From: Miltoncostaea sp963823515
GTDB lineage: Bacteria; Actinomycetota; Thermoleophilia; Miltoncostaeales; Miltoncostaeaceae
Assembly: GCA_963823515.1 (NCBI GenBank)
Contig: CAWGMB010000006.1
Location: forward strand, 248,001-312,000
Direction: 5' to 3'
DNA length: 64,000 nt
Each line of letters opens with the position of its first letter. Position 1 is the stretch's first letter. This document shows, piece after piece, positions 16,493 to 24,347 of this stretch. The translations under genes were made by a program, and so were the position numbers. The notes beneath the pieces are model-generated. The model had not been told where the DNA came from. It did no database searches and worked only from the letters and a program-made list of their open reading frames with translations.

Positions 16493-16683
16493 GTCGATCT
16501 CCCCTCGCGTTGGCTGCCCAATGCGACATCGACGCGAGTGCGGGTGCCCTTGACCCCCCGGAGCGACGGGCCGAACGGGGCGCGGCCGAGGGCGGCCCAC
16601 ATCGCGAAGCCGGCCAAGGCGAGCATCACGCCCCCCAGCCCGAGGACGGCCAGTCGAGGAGATGACGCTCCTGCTCGGATCAT
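16489..16683 (-). CDS. Small single-pass membrane protein coupled to the GGDEF-EAL gene
   Basis: ATG 16683 encodes 64 residues with a hydrophobic helix (LAVLGLGGVMLALAGFAMWAAL) and a basic tail (RGVKGTRTRVDVALGSQREGRST). The TGA stop overlaps the ATG of the GGDEF-EAL gene, and its last codons supply that gene's ribosome site. This arrangement points to translational coupling and perhaps a partner or sensor role. No family is recognised. Confidence 0.55.
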   Translation of the reverse strand: MIRAGASSPRLAVLGLGGVMLALAGFAMWAALGRAPFGPSLRGVKGTRTRVDVALGSQREGRST

Positions 16684-16894
16684 TCGGAGTCCCCGAGTCG
16701 GCGCCGGGTCTGCGTTGCGAAGACGCTCTGTTGGTTCGCGATGACGGGTGACGGCGCGCTTCGATGGTCCATCGGCAGCGACCGGGGCGGCTCAACGGTG
16801 GAGCCTCTCCGAAAGCCGAGCACGAGAGGTGTGCCGGGGTCGCCCCGAACCGCGGATGGTCCGTGTTACCCGCGAGCGACAACCCGCGCGGTAG

Positions 16895-17115
16895 CCGAAC
16901 GCAGAAGGCTTCCTCTTCCCCAATCCGCGCGGGCAAGCCAATCGACGCGGACAACCTCATGCACCGGCCGGTCACGCCGGCGGCGAAGGCCGCGGGCATC
17001 CCCGAGCCCACGTACCGCGATCTCCGTCAACCCGGCGCATCGCTGATGATCGCCGCGGGGCGCTACGTGAAGGTTATCGCCGAGCAGATGGGCCACTCGG
17101 ACGGCGGAGGGCTCG
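16895..17115 (+). pseudogene. Decayed tyrosine recombinase (integrase) fragment
   Basis: The + strand reads RAGKPIDADNLMHRPVTPAAKAAGIP, then PTYRDLRQPGASLMIAAGRYVKVIAEQMGHSD. This matches the C-terminal half of phage-type integrases (usual form LRHTGASLMIAAG.....V.E.LGHS). The catalytic LRH has become LRQ and the active Tyr is absent. Just upstream the expected GFLFPN is found in a different frame (16903-16920), so a frameshift is present. The fragment lies ~190 bp from the 3' end of tRNA-Gly, the usual attachment position for such elements. It is clearly non-functional. The remainder of the 16684-17270 gap holds no recognisable gene. Confidence 0.65.
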
Positions 17116-17270
17116 TTCTGAAGCGCCAAGGACCCCTGAACGAGGGCGCCCGCCCGCAGGCCGCGACGGTCCTCGAGGCCCACGTCTCCGGCCCCGGCGC
17201 GGATCGCCCTGTGGGACGGACGGGAGATGAAGGCCAGATGGGGCTCGACCCCGATGCCCGCGAGAACGAC

Positions 17271-17296
17271 GAAAGCCCCCGATTTGCGGGGGCTTC
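17271..17296 (-). terminator. Terminator after tRNA-Gly
   Basis: AAGCCCCCG (17273-17281), loop ATTTG, CGGGGGCTT (17287-17295) form a perfect stem 7 nt past the tRNA-Gly 3' end. On the minus strand it is followed by TCGTCG rather than a T-run. Confidence 0.7.
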
Positions 17297-17302
17297 CTCC
17301 AG

Positions 17303-17376
17303 AGCGGATGATGGGACTCGAACCCACGACCTTCTGCATGGCAAGCAGACGCTCTAGCCAACTGAGCTACATCCGC
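17303..17376 (-). tRNA. tRNA-Gly (anticodon GCC)
   Basis: Minus-strand cloverleaf: acceptor GCGGATG/CATCCGC, D arm GCTC...GAGC, anticodon stem TCTGC/GCAGA around TTGCCAT, T arm GTGGG/CCCAT around TTCGAGT, and discriminator U. The anticodon is GCC. No CCA is encoded. The integrase fragment faces its 3' end. Confidence 0.93.
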
Positions 17377-17457
17377 GAGGTCGCAGGAGTGTACCGGCCG
17401 GCGGACGGGTGCTCAATCGGCTGAGCCCCGGGTGATCGTCGTGAGAGGGTGCGCCTC

Positions 17458-18159
17458 ATGAGCGCCGCCGAGCTCAAGGGCGCCCTCGACGCCCTCGCCG
17501 ATCCCGAGCGGGCCGTGTTCGTGCAGCGGGTGCTGGGAGTGGCGCCCGGCAACTACGGCGAGGGCGACGTCGTGCTCGGCATCCCCATGCCCGCGCTGCG
17601 CCTGGCCGCCAAGGAGGCGCGCGGGCTGCCGCTCGACGAGGTCGCGATCCTGCTCGAGAGCCCCGTGCACGAGCACCGGGTCGCGGCCGCCGTGATCCTC
17701 GTGGAGCGATACCGCCGCGCGGGCCGTGACGAGGCCGCGGAGCTCTCGCGCTTCTACCTCGGCCACCGCGCGGGCATCGACAACTGGGATCTCGTGGACA
17801 TCAGCGCACCGGATCTGGTCGGCGGCGAACTGGTCGAAGGTCCGCGGGACGTGCTCGACGAGCTCGCCGGATCGATCGATCTCTGGGACCGCCGGATCGC
17901 GGTGGTCGCCACGCACGCGCTGATCAAGCGGGGCGAGTTCGGCCCCACGCTGACCCTGTGCGAGCGCCTGCTCGACGACCCGCACCACCTCATGCACAAG
18001 GCGTGCGGCTGGATGCTGCGGGAGGTGGGAAAGCGCGACGAGGCAGTGCTCGTCGACTGGCTGGAGCGCCACCGCGCCCGAATGCCCCGCACCATGCTGC
18101 GCTACGCGATCGAGCGCCTCGACCCGGAACGGCGCGCCGTCATGATGGCGCGCGGGTGA
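17458..18159 (+). CDS. DNA alkylation repair protein (AlkD-like HEAT-repeat glycosylase)
   Basis: The 233-residue protein consists of helical repeats of the AlkC/AlkD type. GVAPGNYGEGDVVLGIPMPALRLAAKEA, NWDLVDISAPDLVGG, LWDRRIAVVATHALIKRGEF and HKACGWMLREVGKRDEAVLVDWL are the family's landmarks, with the Trp and Asp of NWDLVD lining the DNA-binding groove in known members. AlkD excises positively charged alkylated bases such as 7-methylguanine. ATG 17458 follows AGAGGG at 8 nt; GTG 17449 is an alternative. It converges with the Nif3-like gene. Confidence 0.88.
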   Translation: MSAAELKGALDALADPERAVFVQRVLGVAPGNYGEGDVVLGIPMPALRLAAKEARGLPLDEVAILLESPVHEHRVAAAVILVERYRRAGRDEAAELSRFYLGHRAGIDNWDLVDISAPDLVGGELVEGPRDVLDELAGSIDLWDRRIAVVATHALIKRGEFGPTLTLCERLLDDPHHLMHKACGWMLREVGKRDEAVLVDWLERHRARMPRTMLRYAIERLDPERRAVMMARG

Positions 18160-18166
18160 GCCCGGG

Positions 18167-18946
18167 TCAGGCCGACTGCCAGGGGTCGGTGTCGGTCTTC
18201 GCGAAGCGGACCTCCACGCGCTCGGGGGCGAGCGCCTTCGCGAGCACCTTGGTCCACCGCTTGAGCGCGATCCTCTCCGCGCGCGCGTGCGAGAGCGTCA
18301 GCAGCGGCAGGCCCTCGGCGCGATCGGCGTCGTGGTACTTGAGGTCGCTGGTGACGTAGGCGTCCGCGCCGGCCTCGCGGGCGTCGGCGATCAGCGATCC
18401 GCCCGAGCCCGTGCAGCAGGCCACCATCTCGACGGTCGTCCACGGGTCGCCGGCGTACGAGACGGGCGCTCCCCCGAACGCGGTGGCGACCTGCTCCACC
18501 AGACCGGCAAGGGTCGTCGTCCGCACCCGGCCCACGCGGCCGAGGCCGCACGAGGGGTGCTCCGGGCTCGGGCGCAGCGGCACCGAGGCGGCGATGCCGA
18601 GCATGTCGGCCATCACGTCGTTGAGCCCGCCGCGGGCGGCATCGAGGTTGGTGTGGGCCGCGATCACGGCGATGCGCGACTCGGCGGCCTCCAGCACGAG
18701 CTCGCTCACCGACGCGTCGGTCACGGACGCGAGCGCGGGGAAGATCGCCGGGTGGTGGGTGAGCACGGTGTCGCAGCCGAACTCGCGGGCCTCGCCGAGC
18801 ACCTCGTCGCGCAGCTCCAGGGCGACCAGGACGCGGCTGACCGGCTGGTTTTGGCGGCCGACGACCAGGCCGATGTTGTCCCAGTCCTCGGCGAGCGCCG
18901 CGGGAGCGAGGCGTTCGACCGCACCGAGGACCTGGGCCACGAACAT
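18167..18946 (-). CDS. Nif3-like dinuclear metal-centre protein
   Basis: The 259-residue product has the Nif3/YbgI metal ligands: TVLTHHPAIF (about residues 62-71), IAAHTNLDAARGGLND, and the C-terminal AYVTSDLKYHDADRAEG with LSHARAERIALK supplying the last His and Glu. These proteins form hexameric toroids with two metals per subunit; the biochemical role is debated (some are annotated GTP cyclohydrolase I type 2). TACGAT ends 6 nt before the ATG. The conserved family length without a PII-like insert fits the short form. Confidence 0.88.
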   Translation of the reverse strand: MFVAQVLGAVERLAPAALAEDWDNIGLVVGRQNQPVSRVLVALELRDEVLGEAREFGCDTVLTHHPAIFPALASVTDASVSELVLEAAESRIAVIAAHTNLDAARGGLNDVMADMLGIAASVPLRPSPEHPSCGLGRVGRVRTTTLAGLVEQVATAFGGAPVSYAGDPWTTVEMVACCTGSGGSLIADAREAGADAYVTSDLKYHDADRAEGLPLLTLSHARAERIALKRWTKVLAKALAPERVEVRFAKTDTDPWQSA

Positions 18947-18979
18947 CGGCCCATCGTAGTCGTCGCCTGGGCGACTGCG

Positions 18980-20995
18980 TCACGCCGTGGCGTGCGCCTT
19001 CCCCGCAAGGTGCGCCGGCACCTGCGCGTAATGGTCGAACTCCATGGTCGAGTCGCCCCGGCCGCCGGTCATCGCGCGCAGGTCGTTGGCGTACTCGAGC
19101 ATCTCGGCCATCGGCACCTCGGCGCGGATGATCTCGTCGTGCCCGCGCGCCTCCATCCCGAGAGGGTGGCCGCGGCGGGAGTTGAGGTCGCCCATCACGT
19201 CGCCGACGTGCTCGGCGGGCACCGTCACCTCGACCCGCATGACCGGCTCGAGGAGGACGGGCCCCGCCTGCGCCAGCGCGGCCTTCACGCCGAGGGAGCC
19301 GGCGATCTTGAACGCCATCTCCGACGAGTTAACGGGGTGGTGCTTGCCGTCGTAGAGGGTGACCCGCACGTCGACCACGGGGTAACCGCCGAGATCGCCC
19401 TCCTTGAGCGCCTCGACGACCCCCTTCTCGACCGCCGGGATGAACGCGCGCGGCACCGCGCCGCCGACCACCTTGTCGACGAACTCGAACCCGCCCCCGC
19501 GCGGCAGCGGCTCCACCCTCAGCCAGCAGTCGGCGTACTGCCCCCGCCCGCCGCTCTGCTTCTTGTGCTTGCCCTCGGCCTGGGCCTCGCGCGTGATCGT
19601 CTCGTGGTACGGCACGTGCGGCGGCGCGAGGTCCATCGCCACGCCGAAGCGCCGCTCGACGCGGCCGGCCACCACCTCGACGTGCATCTGCGAGAGGCCG
19701 GACAGGATCAGGTCCCCGGTCTCCTCGTCGTGATGGAGCTCGAGGGTGGGGTCCTCGTCGATCATCCGCCGCAGCGAGGCGACCAGCTTGTCCTCGTCGG
19801 CCTGCTCGTGGGCCGTCACGGCGAAGCTCATGAGCGGCTTGGGCAGGTCGATCGGCGGGAGGTCGACCGTGGCCTCGCCGGTCACCAGCACATCGCCGGT
19901 CGCGACCTCCTTCAGCTTGGCGACTGCACCGATGTCGCCGGGCCCCACCTCGGAGACCGGCACGTGCTCCTTGCCCTGGAGCGTGAAGAGCTGCCCCACG
20001 CGCTCCCTGCCGGACGAGCGGATGCAGGTCGCGTGGCTGTCGCTCGGCAGCACGCCGGAGACGACGCGCATCAGGGTGATGCGGCCGCTGAACTGGTCGG
20101 CCAGGGTCTTGAAGCAGAGGGCCACCGCCGGCCCGTCGACGCCGGCGCCGTTCGCCGCGGGGGACGGAAGCGCCTCCACGAGCAGGTCGAGCGCGCGGTC
20201 GACGCCGACGCACGACCCGCCCGCGGTGCAGGCGACCGGCGACAGGCGGCCCTCGGCGACGCCCGCGAGCAGGCCTCCGATCAGCTCCTCGGTGGTGATC
20301 TCCTCGCCCTCCAGGTACTTCTCGATCAGCGCGTCGTCGCGCTCGGCGACCACGTCGATCAGGTGCTCGCGGGCGGCCTGGGCGGCCTCGGCGAGATCGT
20401 CGGGGATCGGCCCGGTGACGCCGGCGGTGGCCCCGTCGGAGTAGGTGGTCGCCGTCATCGACACGAGGTTCACGACCCCGGCGAAGCCCGACTCGCCGCC
20501 GATGGGGATCTGGATGGGGACGGCGCCCGGCGCGAGCTCCACGAGCCCCGCCAGGGCGGCGTCGAAGTCGGCGCGCTCGCGGTCGAGCATGTTGATCACG
20601 ACGGCCCGGGGCAGCCCGAGGTCGGCGGCGCGGTTCCAGAGGCGCTCGGTCTGGACCTCGATGCCGGAGGTGGCGTTCACCACCATCAGCACCGAGTCCA
20701 CCGCGCGCAGCGCGGCGATCGTGTCGCCCTGGAAGGAGGGCTCGCCGGGCGTGTCGAGCAGATTCACCTTCACGCCGTTCCAGGTCAGGTGGCAGAGCGA
20801 CGTGGCGATGCTCATGCCGCGGCGGCGCTCGTCCTCGTCGAAGTCGCTCACGGTGGTGCCGTCGGTGACGCGCCCGAGGCGTGTGGTGCTTCCCGCGGCG
20901 AAGAGCATCGCCTCGACGAGACTGGTCTTGCCGCTGCCGCGATGCCCGAGCACCGCGACGTTCCGTAGCTGGGAGGGGTCGGGGTGCGTCATCAC
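18980..20995 (-). CDS. Elongation factor G-like protein (EF-G2)
   Basis: A 671-residue translational GTPase with the EF-G domain order: G domain (GHRGSGKTSLVEAM, then LLDTPGEPSF and VINMLDRERADFD), domain II, then III-V with GRGQYADCWLRVEPLP. Two usual residues differ. The switch II DTPGH has Glu in place of the catalytic His, and the base-recognition NKxD reads NMLD. These differences and the size place it with actinobacterial EF-G2 paralogs, some of which do not replace EF-G. AGGAAAGG precedes the start. The true fusA is not in this window. Confidence 0.85.
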   Translation of the reverse strand: MMTHPDPSQLRNVAVLGHRGSGKTSLVEAMLFAAGSTTRLGRVTDGTTVSDFDEDERRRGMSIATSLCHLTWNGVKVNLLDTPGEPSFQGDTIAALRAVDSVLMVVNATSGIEVQTERLWNRAADLGLPRAVVINMLDRERADFDAALAGLVELAPGAVPIQIPIGGESGFAGVVNLVSMTATTYSDGATAGVTGPIPDDLAEAAQAAREHLIDVVAERDDALIEKYLEGEEITTEELIGGLLAGVAEGRLSPVACTAGGSCVGVDRALDLLVEALPSPAANGAGVDGPAVALCFKTLADQFSGRITLMRVVSGVLPSDSHATCIRSSGRERVGQLFTLQGKEHVPVSEVGPGDIGAVAKLKEVATGDVLVTGEATVDLPPIDLPKPLMSFAVTAHEQADEDKLVASLRRMIDEDPTLELHHDEETGDLILSGLSQMHVEVVAGRVERRFGVAMDLAPPHVPYHETITREAQAEGKHKKQSGGRGQYADCWLRVEPLPRGGGFEFVDKVVGGAVPRAFIPAVEKGVVEALKEGDLGGYPVVDVRVTLYDGKHHPVNSSEMAFKIAGSLGVKAALAQAGPVLLEPVMRVEVTVPAEHVGDVMGDLNSRRGHPLGMEARGHDEIIRAEVPMAEMLEYANDLRAMTGGRGDSTMEFDHYAQVPAHLAGKAHATA

Positions 20996-21042
20996 ATCGT
21001 GCCTTTCCTCACAAGGCCGGGAGACGCAGTCTGCCCTCGCCT

Positions 21043-21861
21043 CTAGTCCTGGTCAACCTCGTCTTCGCCCTGCAGACGTCCCTTCAGGCGCAGGATCGCC
21101 TTGGTGTGGAGCTGGCTCACGCGGCTCTCCGTGACGCCCAGCACGTCGCCGATCTGACGCAGCGTCAGGCCGTCGTAGTAGTAGAGGGCCACGACGATCT
21201 TCTCGCGCTCGGGCAGGCGCGCGATGGCGTCGGCCAGCGTGTCGCGCAGCTCGGTCACGTCGAGCAGGTCCGAGGGGTTCGTGAGCCGCGAGTCGCCGAT
21301 CGTGTCGATCAGCGTCAGCGACTCGCCGCCCGAGGAGACGCTCCAGGTCTCGTCGAGGGCGACGATCGACGAGTTGGCGATCTGGGTGATCGCGGCGCGG
21401 AAGTCGTCGAGCTCCATTCCGAGCGCGGCCGCGAGCTCCTCCTCGGTGGGCGCGCGCTGCAGGCGGTGCTCCAGCTCGGTCGCCTTGCGCTCGATCTCGC
21501 GCGAGCGGGCGCGCACGGAGCGCGGCACCCAGTCGAGCGAGCGCAGCTCGTCGATGATCGACCCCTTGATGCGCGAGACGGCGTAGGTCTCGAACTTCAC
21601 CTGGCGACCCGGGTCGAAGCGCTCGACGGCGCCGATCAGGCCGAGCAGGCCGTACGAGATGAGGTCGGTCTCCTCGACGTGTGCCGGCAGGTGGCTGTTC
21701 ATGCGGCCGGCGACGTACTTCACGAGCGGTGCGAACGTGAGGATCAGGCGGTCGCGGGCGGCCGGATCGTCGTGCTCCTTGTAGCGCCGCCAGAGCATGC
21801 GCAGCTCTTCCTCGCCCTGGGCGGCGCCGGCGCTCCCGCGCTTGAAGGCGTCCCAGGTCAT
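21043..21861 (-). CDS. whiG: FliA/WhiG-family RNA polymerase sigma factor
   Basis: The 272-residue protein has the group 3 sigma layout. Region 2 is seen in RLILTFAPLVKYVAGRMNSHLP and EETDLISYGLLGLIGAVERFDP with FETYAVSRIKGSIIDELR. Region 3 is seen in VPRSVRARSREIERKATELEHRLQRAPTEEELA. Region 4 is seen in LPEREKIVVALYYYDGLTLRQIGDVLGVTESRVSQLHTKAI. This matches WhiG/FliA, which control sporulation or motility regulons. No flagellar or anti-sigma gene is nearby, so the regulon is unknown. A TAGACT hexamer lies ~35 nt upstream of the ATG. Confidence 0.9.
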   Translation of the reverse strand: MTWDAFKRGSAGAAQGEEELRMLWRRYKEHDDPAARDRLILTFAPLVKYVAGRMNSHLPAHVEETDLISYGLLGLIGAVERFDPGRQVKFETYAVSRIKGSIIDELRSLDWVPRSVRARSREIERKATELEHRLQRAPTEEELAAALGMELDDFRAAITQIANSSIVALDETWSVSSGGESLTLIDTIGDSRLTNPSDLLDVTELRDTLADAIARLPEREKIVVALYYYDGLTLRQIGDVLGVTESRVSQLHTKAILRLKGRLQGEDEVDQD

Positions 21862-21905
21862 GACGAAATGAGTCGATTGCGCATTCGAGCGAGTCTACCG
21901 GTCCC

Positions 21906-22190
21906 CTACAGACGGCCGGCCGAGCGGGAGTCCAGCCACATCGCGAGCACAACGTCGGCGGCCGCGAAAACGGCCAGCGCGCCGGCCATCCAGAACGCGA
22001 GCGCGGTGTCCTCCTGGCCCTGGTTCAGCACGAGGCCGACGAGGATCGTGCCGGCGAACCACACCAGCGCGCGGGGCAGGTGCAGCGCGTACGCGTGGCC
22101 CAGGCCGGGCAGCAGCAGGCTGAGCACGACGGCGATGATCACGGCCCGCCGCCCGACCGGGCGGCGACGGCGGGTGCGCAGCCAGCTCAC
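21906..22190 (-). CDS. Small three-helix membrane protein
   Basis: The 94-residue product has a basic start and three hydrophobic segments: AVIIAVVLSLLLPGLGHAYAL, ALVWFAGTILVGLVL and ALAFWMAGALAVFAAADVVLAMWL. The LLPGLGHAY motif in the first helix resembles short TM2/NINE-like membrane proteins. GTG 22190 overlaps the stop of the MBL-fold gene (GTGA), so the two are co-translated. The function is unknown. Confidence 0.65.
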   Translation of the reverse strand: MSWLRTRRRRPVGRRAVIIAVVLSLLLPGLGHAYALHLPRALVWFAGTILVGLVLNQGQEDTALAFWMAGALAVFAAADVVLAMWLDSRSAGRL

Positions 22191-22978
22191 GCGAACACCG
22201 CCTCCGCCTGGCGCGCCCAATCGACCGGTCCGTCGAAGCGCTCCCGCGCCGCTGCGAGCGCCGCGTCGCGGGCGAACTCGGGCGAGCAGTGGACGAGCAG
22301 CAGGCGCCCCGCTCCGGCGCGGGCGGCGATCTCGCCGGCGTCCCGCGCGGTGAGGTGGGGCACGCCCTCGGGCACCGTTCCGTCACCGAACGAGGCCTCG
22401 CAGACGAGGATCTCGCAGCCGTCCGCCAGCTCGACCAGCGCGTCGTTGGGCGCGCAGTCGGCCGAGAAGCAGACGGCGCGGCCGTCGTGCTCCAGGCGCA
22501 CGGCGTGTGTCGGGGGGAGGTGGGGCACCTCGCGGTGGAACAGCACGAGCCCGCCGCCGAGGTCGATCTCGCCCCCGCCGGCGGGCAGATCCTCGAAGTC
22601 GAACGCCCGGTCCCAGCCATCCGACCCGGAGAAGGCGATCAGGCGCTCGCGCAGGCCCGGCGGTCCGTGCACGGGCAGCACCCGCCCCGCCCCCGGGCCC
22701 CACACCATGTACACGCGCAGCGCCATCAGGTCGACGCAGTGATCGGGATGCATGTGGGTGATGACCACCGCGCGGAGGTCCTCGGGGGCGATCTGGCCCT
22801 GCAGCCGGTTCAGGGTGCCCGATCCCAGGTCGATGGCGACGGACCGCCCGGCGGCGCTCACGAGGTAGCAGCTCTGCGCCTCGCCGGGCACCGAGTACGC
22901 GCCCCCGACGCCCACGGGGACGATGTGCAGACGAGTATCGCTCACGTGCCTGCTGATCGCCTGCGCATCGGCGGCCAT
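22187..22978 (-). CDS. MBL-fold metallo-hydrolase (RNase Z-like)
   Basis: The ~250-residue product carries the metallo-beta-lactamase signature VITHMHPDHCVDLMALR (about residues 72-88), a metal-ligand Asp in VCFSADCAPND and a late His in LLLVHCSPEF. The order, including HREVPHLPPTHAVRLEHDGR, resembles the RNase Z/ElaC branch but lacks the exosite arm typical of tRNase Z, so phosphodiesterase or hydrolase roles are equally possible. The start is uncertain: ATG 22978 overlaps a TAGCAT hexamer, whereas GTG 22945 (VSDTRLHIVPV) follows AGCAGG. Confidence 0.75.
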   Translation of the reverse strand: MAADAQAISRHVSDTRLHIVPVGVGGAYSVPGEAQSCYLVSAAGRSVAIDLGSGTLNRLQGQIAPEDLRAVVITHMHPDHCVDLMALRVYMVWGPGAGRVLPVHGPPGLRERLIAFSGSDGWDRAFDFEDLPAGGGEIDLGGGLVLFHREVPHLPPTHAVRLEHDGRAVCFSADCAPNDALVELADGCEILVCEASFGDGTVPEGVPHLTARDAGEIAARAGAGRLLLVHCSPEFARDAALAAARERFDGPVDWARQAEAVFA

Positions 22979-22992
22979 GCTATACCGCCACG

Positions 22993-23850
22993 ATGACCCG
23001 ATCGATCACCCGACCGCTCGTGGCGGCGTTCCTCGTCCTGGCGACGGCGCTCGCGCTGACCGCCTGCGGCGGAGGCGGAGGGGGCGAGGACGTCTCGGCG
23101 GACCTGACGCCCCAGGAGCTGCTCGATCGCAGCGCCGCCGAGGCCGGAGAACTCGACTCCTTCCAGATCGCGATCGACGCCAAGGGGCAGGTCCAGCTGG
23201 CCCCGTCGGCGGGCGGCGCCCTCGCCGGCGTGGTGAACGGCCCCCTCGCGCTGACCGGCGAGGGACCCGTTCAGCCCCCCGACAAGGCCTCGATCGACGC
23301 CAAGCTCGAGCTCGCGGCATTCGCGCCACAGGTGAACCTGACCCGCGTCGGCGACGAGGTGTTCGTCGGCGTTCTCGGGCAGGACTTCGTGCTCGCCCTG
23401 CCGCCGCAGCAGGTCGCGCTCTTCGACTTCGGGGCGCTCTACCCCACGCTCACCGGCTGGGTCAAGGACCCGGCCGAGGCCGGCCGCGAGGACCTCGACG
23501 GCACCCCCGTGGTGAAGGTGACGGGCGACATCGACGCAACCGCCGCCCTGACGGACCTCGCACCCGTCCTGCAGGCCGATCTGCCGCGCTCCGTGAACAC
23601 GAAGGCGCTCGAGGCCGCCCTCCAGGAGGGCACGGTCGAGGCGTGGATCGGCACCGAGGACCTGCGCCCGCGCCGGGTGCGCCTCGTCCTGAAGGCCGAC
23701 GGCCTCGCGGGGCTGGGGCTCCCGGTGAGCTCGCTCGACCTCGACCTGACCGTCGACCTCTCCGGCTTCGACGAGCCGGTGGACATCACCGCCCCGAAGA
23801 ACGCCCGCCCGCTCGACCTGAACGAGCTCGGAAGCCTCACCGGCGGCTGA
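22993..23850 (+). CDS. LppX/LprG-like lipoprotein
   Basis: The 285-residue protein has a lipoprotein signal with lipobox LALTACGG (Cys about residue 25), followed by a Gly-rich linker and an LppX_LprAFG-like body (LLDRSAAEAGELDSFQIAIDAKGQ ... LDLDLTVDLSGFDEPVDITAP). Relatives form a U-shaped beta sheet that carries lipids to the outer envelope in mycobacteria. TATACC ends 6 nt before the ATG. It is divergent from the MBL-fold gene with overlapping promoters. Confidence 0.8.
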   Translation: MTRSITRPLVAAFLVLATALALTACGGGGGGEDVSADLTPQELLDRSAAEAGELDSFQIAIDAKGQVQLAPSAGGALAGVVNGPLALTGEGPVQPPDKASIDAKLELAAFAPQVNLTRVGDEVFVGVLGQDFVLALPPQQVALFDFGALYPTLTGWVKDPAEAGREDLDGTPVVKVTGDIDATAALTDLAPVLQADLPRSVNTKALEAALQEGTVEAWIGTEDLRPRRVRLVLKADGLAGLGLPVSSLDLDLTVDLSGFDEPVDITAPKNARPLDLNELGSLTGG

Positions 23851-23856
23851 GTCCGC

Positions 23857-24306
23857 TCACGCGGGCCCCTGGGCCTCCATCGCCCCGAGCTCCCGCACGT
23901 TGCGAAGGTCGAAGTCGTCGGAGCCCTCGGGCTCGTCGAGGAACGCCTCGACGATCTCCCTGCCCATCGGCGGGCTGGTGAGGCGCAGCGAGAGCGCGAG
24001 GACGTTGGCGTGGTTGTAGCGGCGTGCCATCCGGGCGGTCTGGGGATCGGCGCAGAGCGCCGCCCTCACGCCCGGCACCTTGTTGGCGGCGATCGACGCG
24101 CCGGTGCCCGACCAGCAGAGCACCAGCCCCCGGTCGGCGCGCCCCTCGGCCACCTCGCGCGCCGCGCCCGCGCTCGCCGCGACCCACTCCTCGTCGGCGC
24201 CGGCGAGCGGCCCGTGGAGTGTCAGCTCGTGGCCCGCGCCGCGCAGCATGGCCACGAGATCGTCGGTCAGCGGCGTGACCTCGTCAGAGCCGATGGCGAT
24301 CCTCAC
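23857..24306 (-). CDS. rpiB: RpiB/LacA/LacB-family sugar-phosphate isomerase
   Basis: The 149-residue protein starts MRIAIGSDE and has the RpiB core LVLCWSGTGASIAANKVPGVRAALC (about residues 62-86), followed by ARRYNHANVLALSLRLTSP. RpiB interconverts ribose 5-phosphate and ribulose 5-phosphate. The catalytic Cys region of the family reads GTGAS here, with Cys in LCWSG. GGGGGAGG precedes the GTG start at 8 nt. The promoter overlaps that of the divergent MBL gene at 24348. Confidence 0.85.
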   Translation of the reverse strand: MRIAIGSDEVTPLTDDLVAMLRGAGHELTLHGPLAGADEEWVAASAGAAREVAEGRADRGLVLCWSGTGASIAANKVPGVRAALCADPQTARMARRYNHANVLALSLRLTSPPMGREIVEAFLDEPEGSDDFDLRNVRELGAMEAQGPA

Positions 24307-24347
24307 CCTGCGACCTCCCCCGTTGCGACCTCGCTAATCTCGCACGC

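Noticed and set aside
16493..17300. c-di-GMP riboswitch upstream of the GGDEF-EAL gene
   Set aside because: None of the conserved GEMM core sequences was recognised on the minus strand; the region instead holds the small membrane gene and integrase remnant.
18287..20968. 893-codon plus-strand open frame
   Set aside because: Antisense to the EF-G2 and Nif3-like genes; no recognisable domain, and composition typical of a GC-driven shadow frame.
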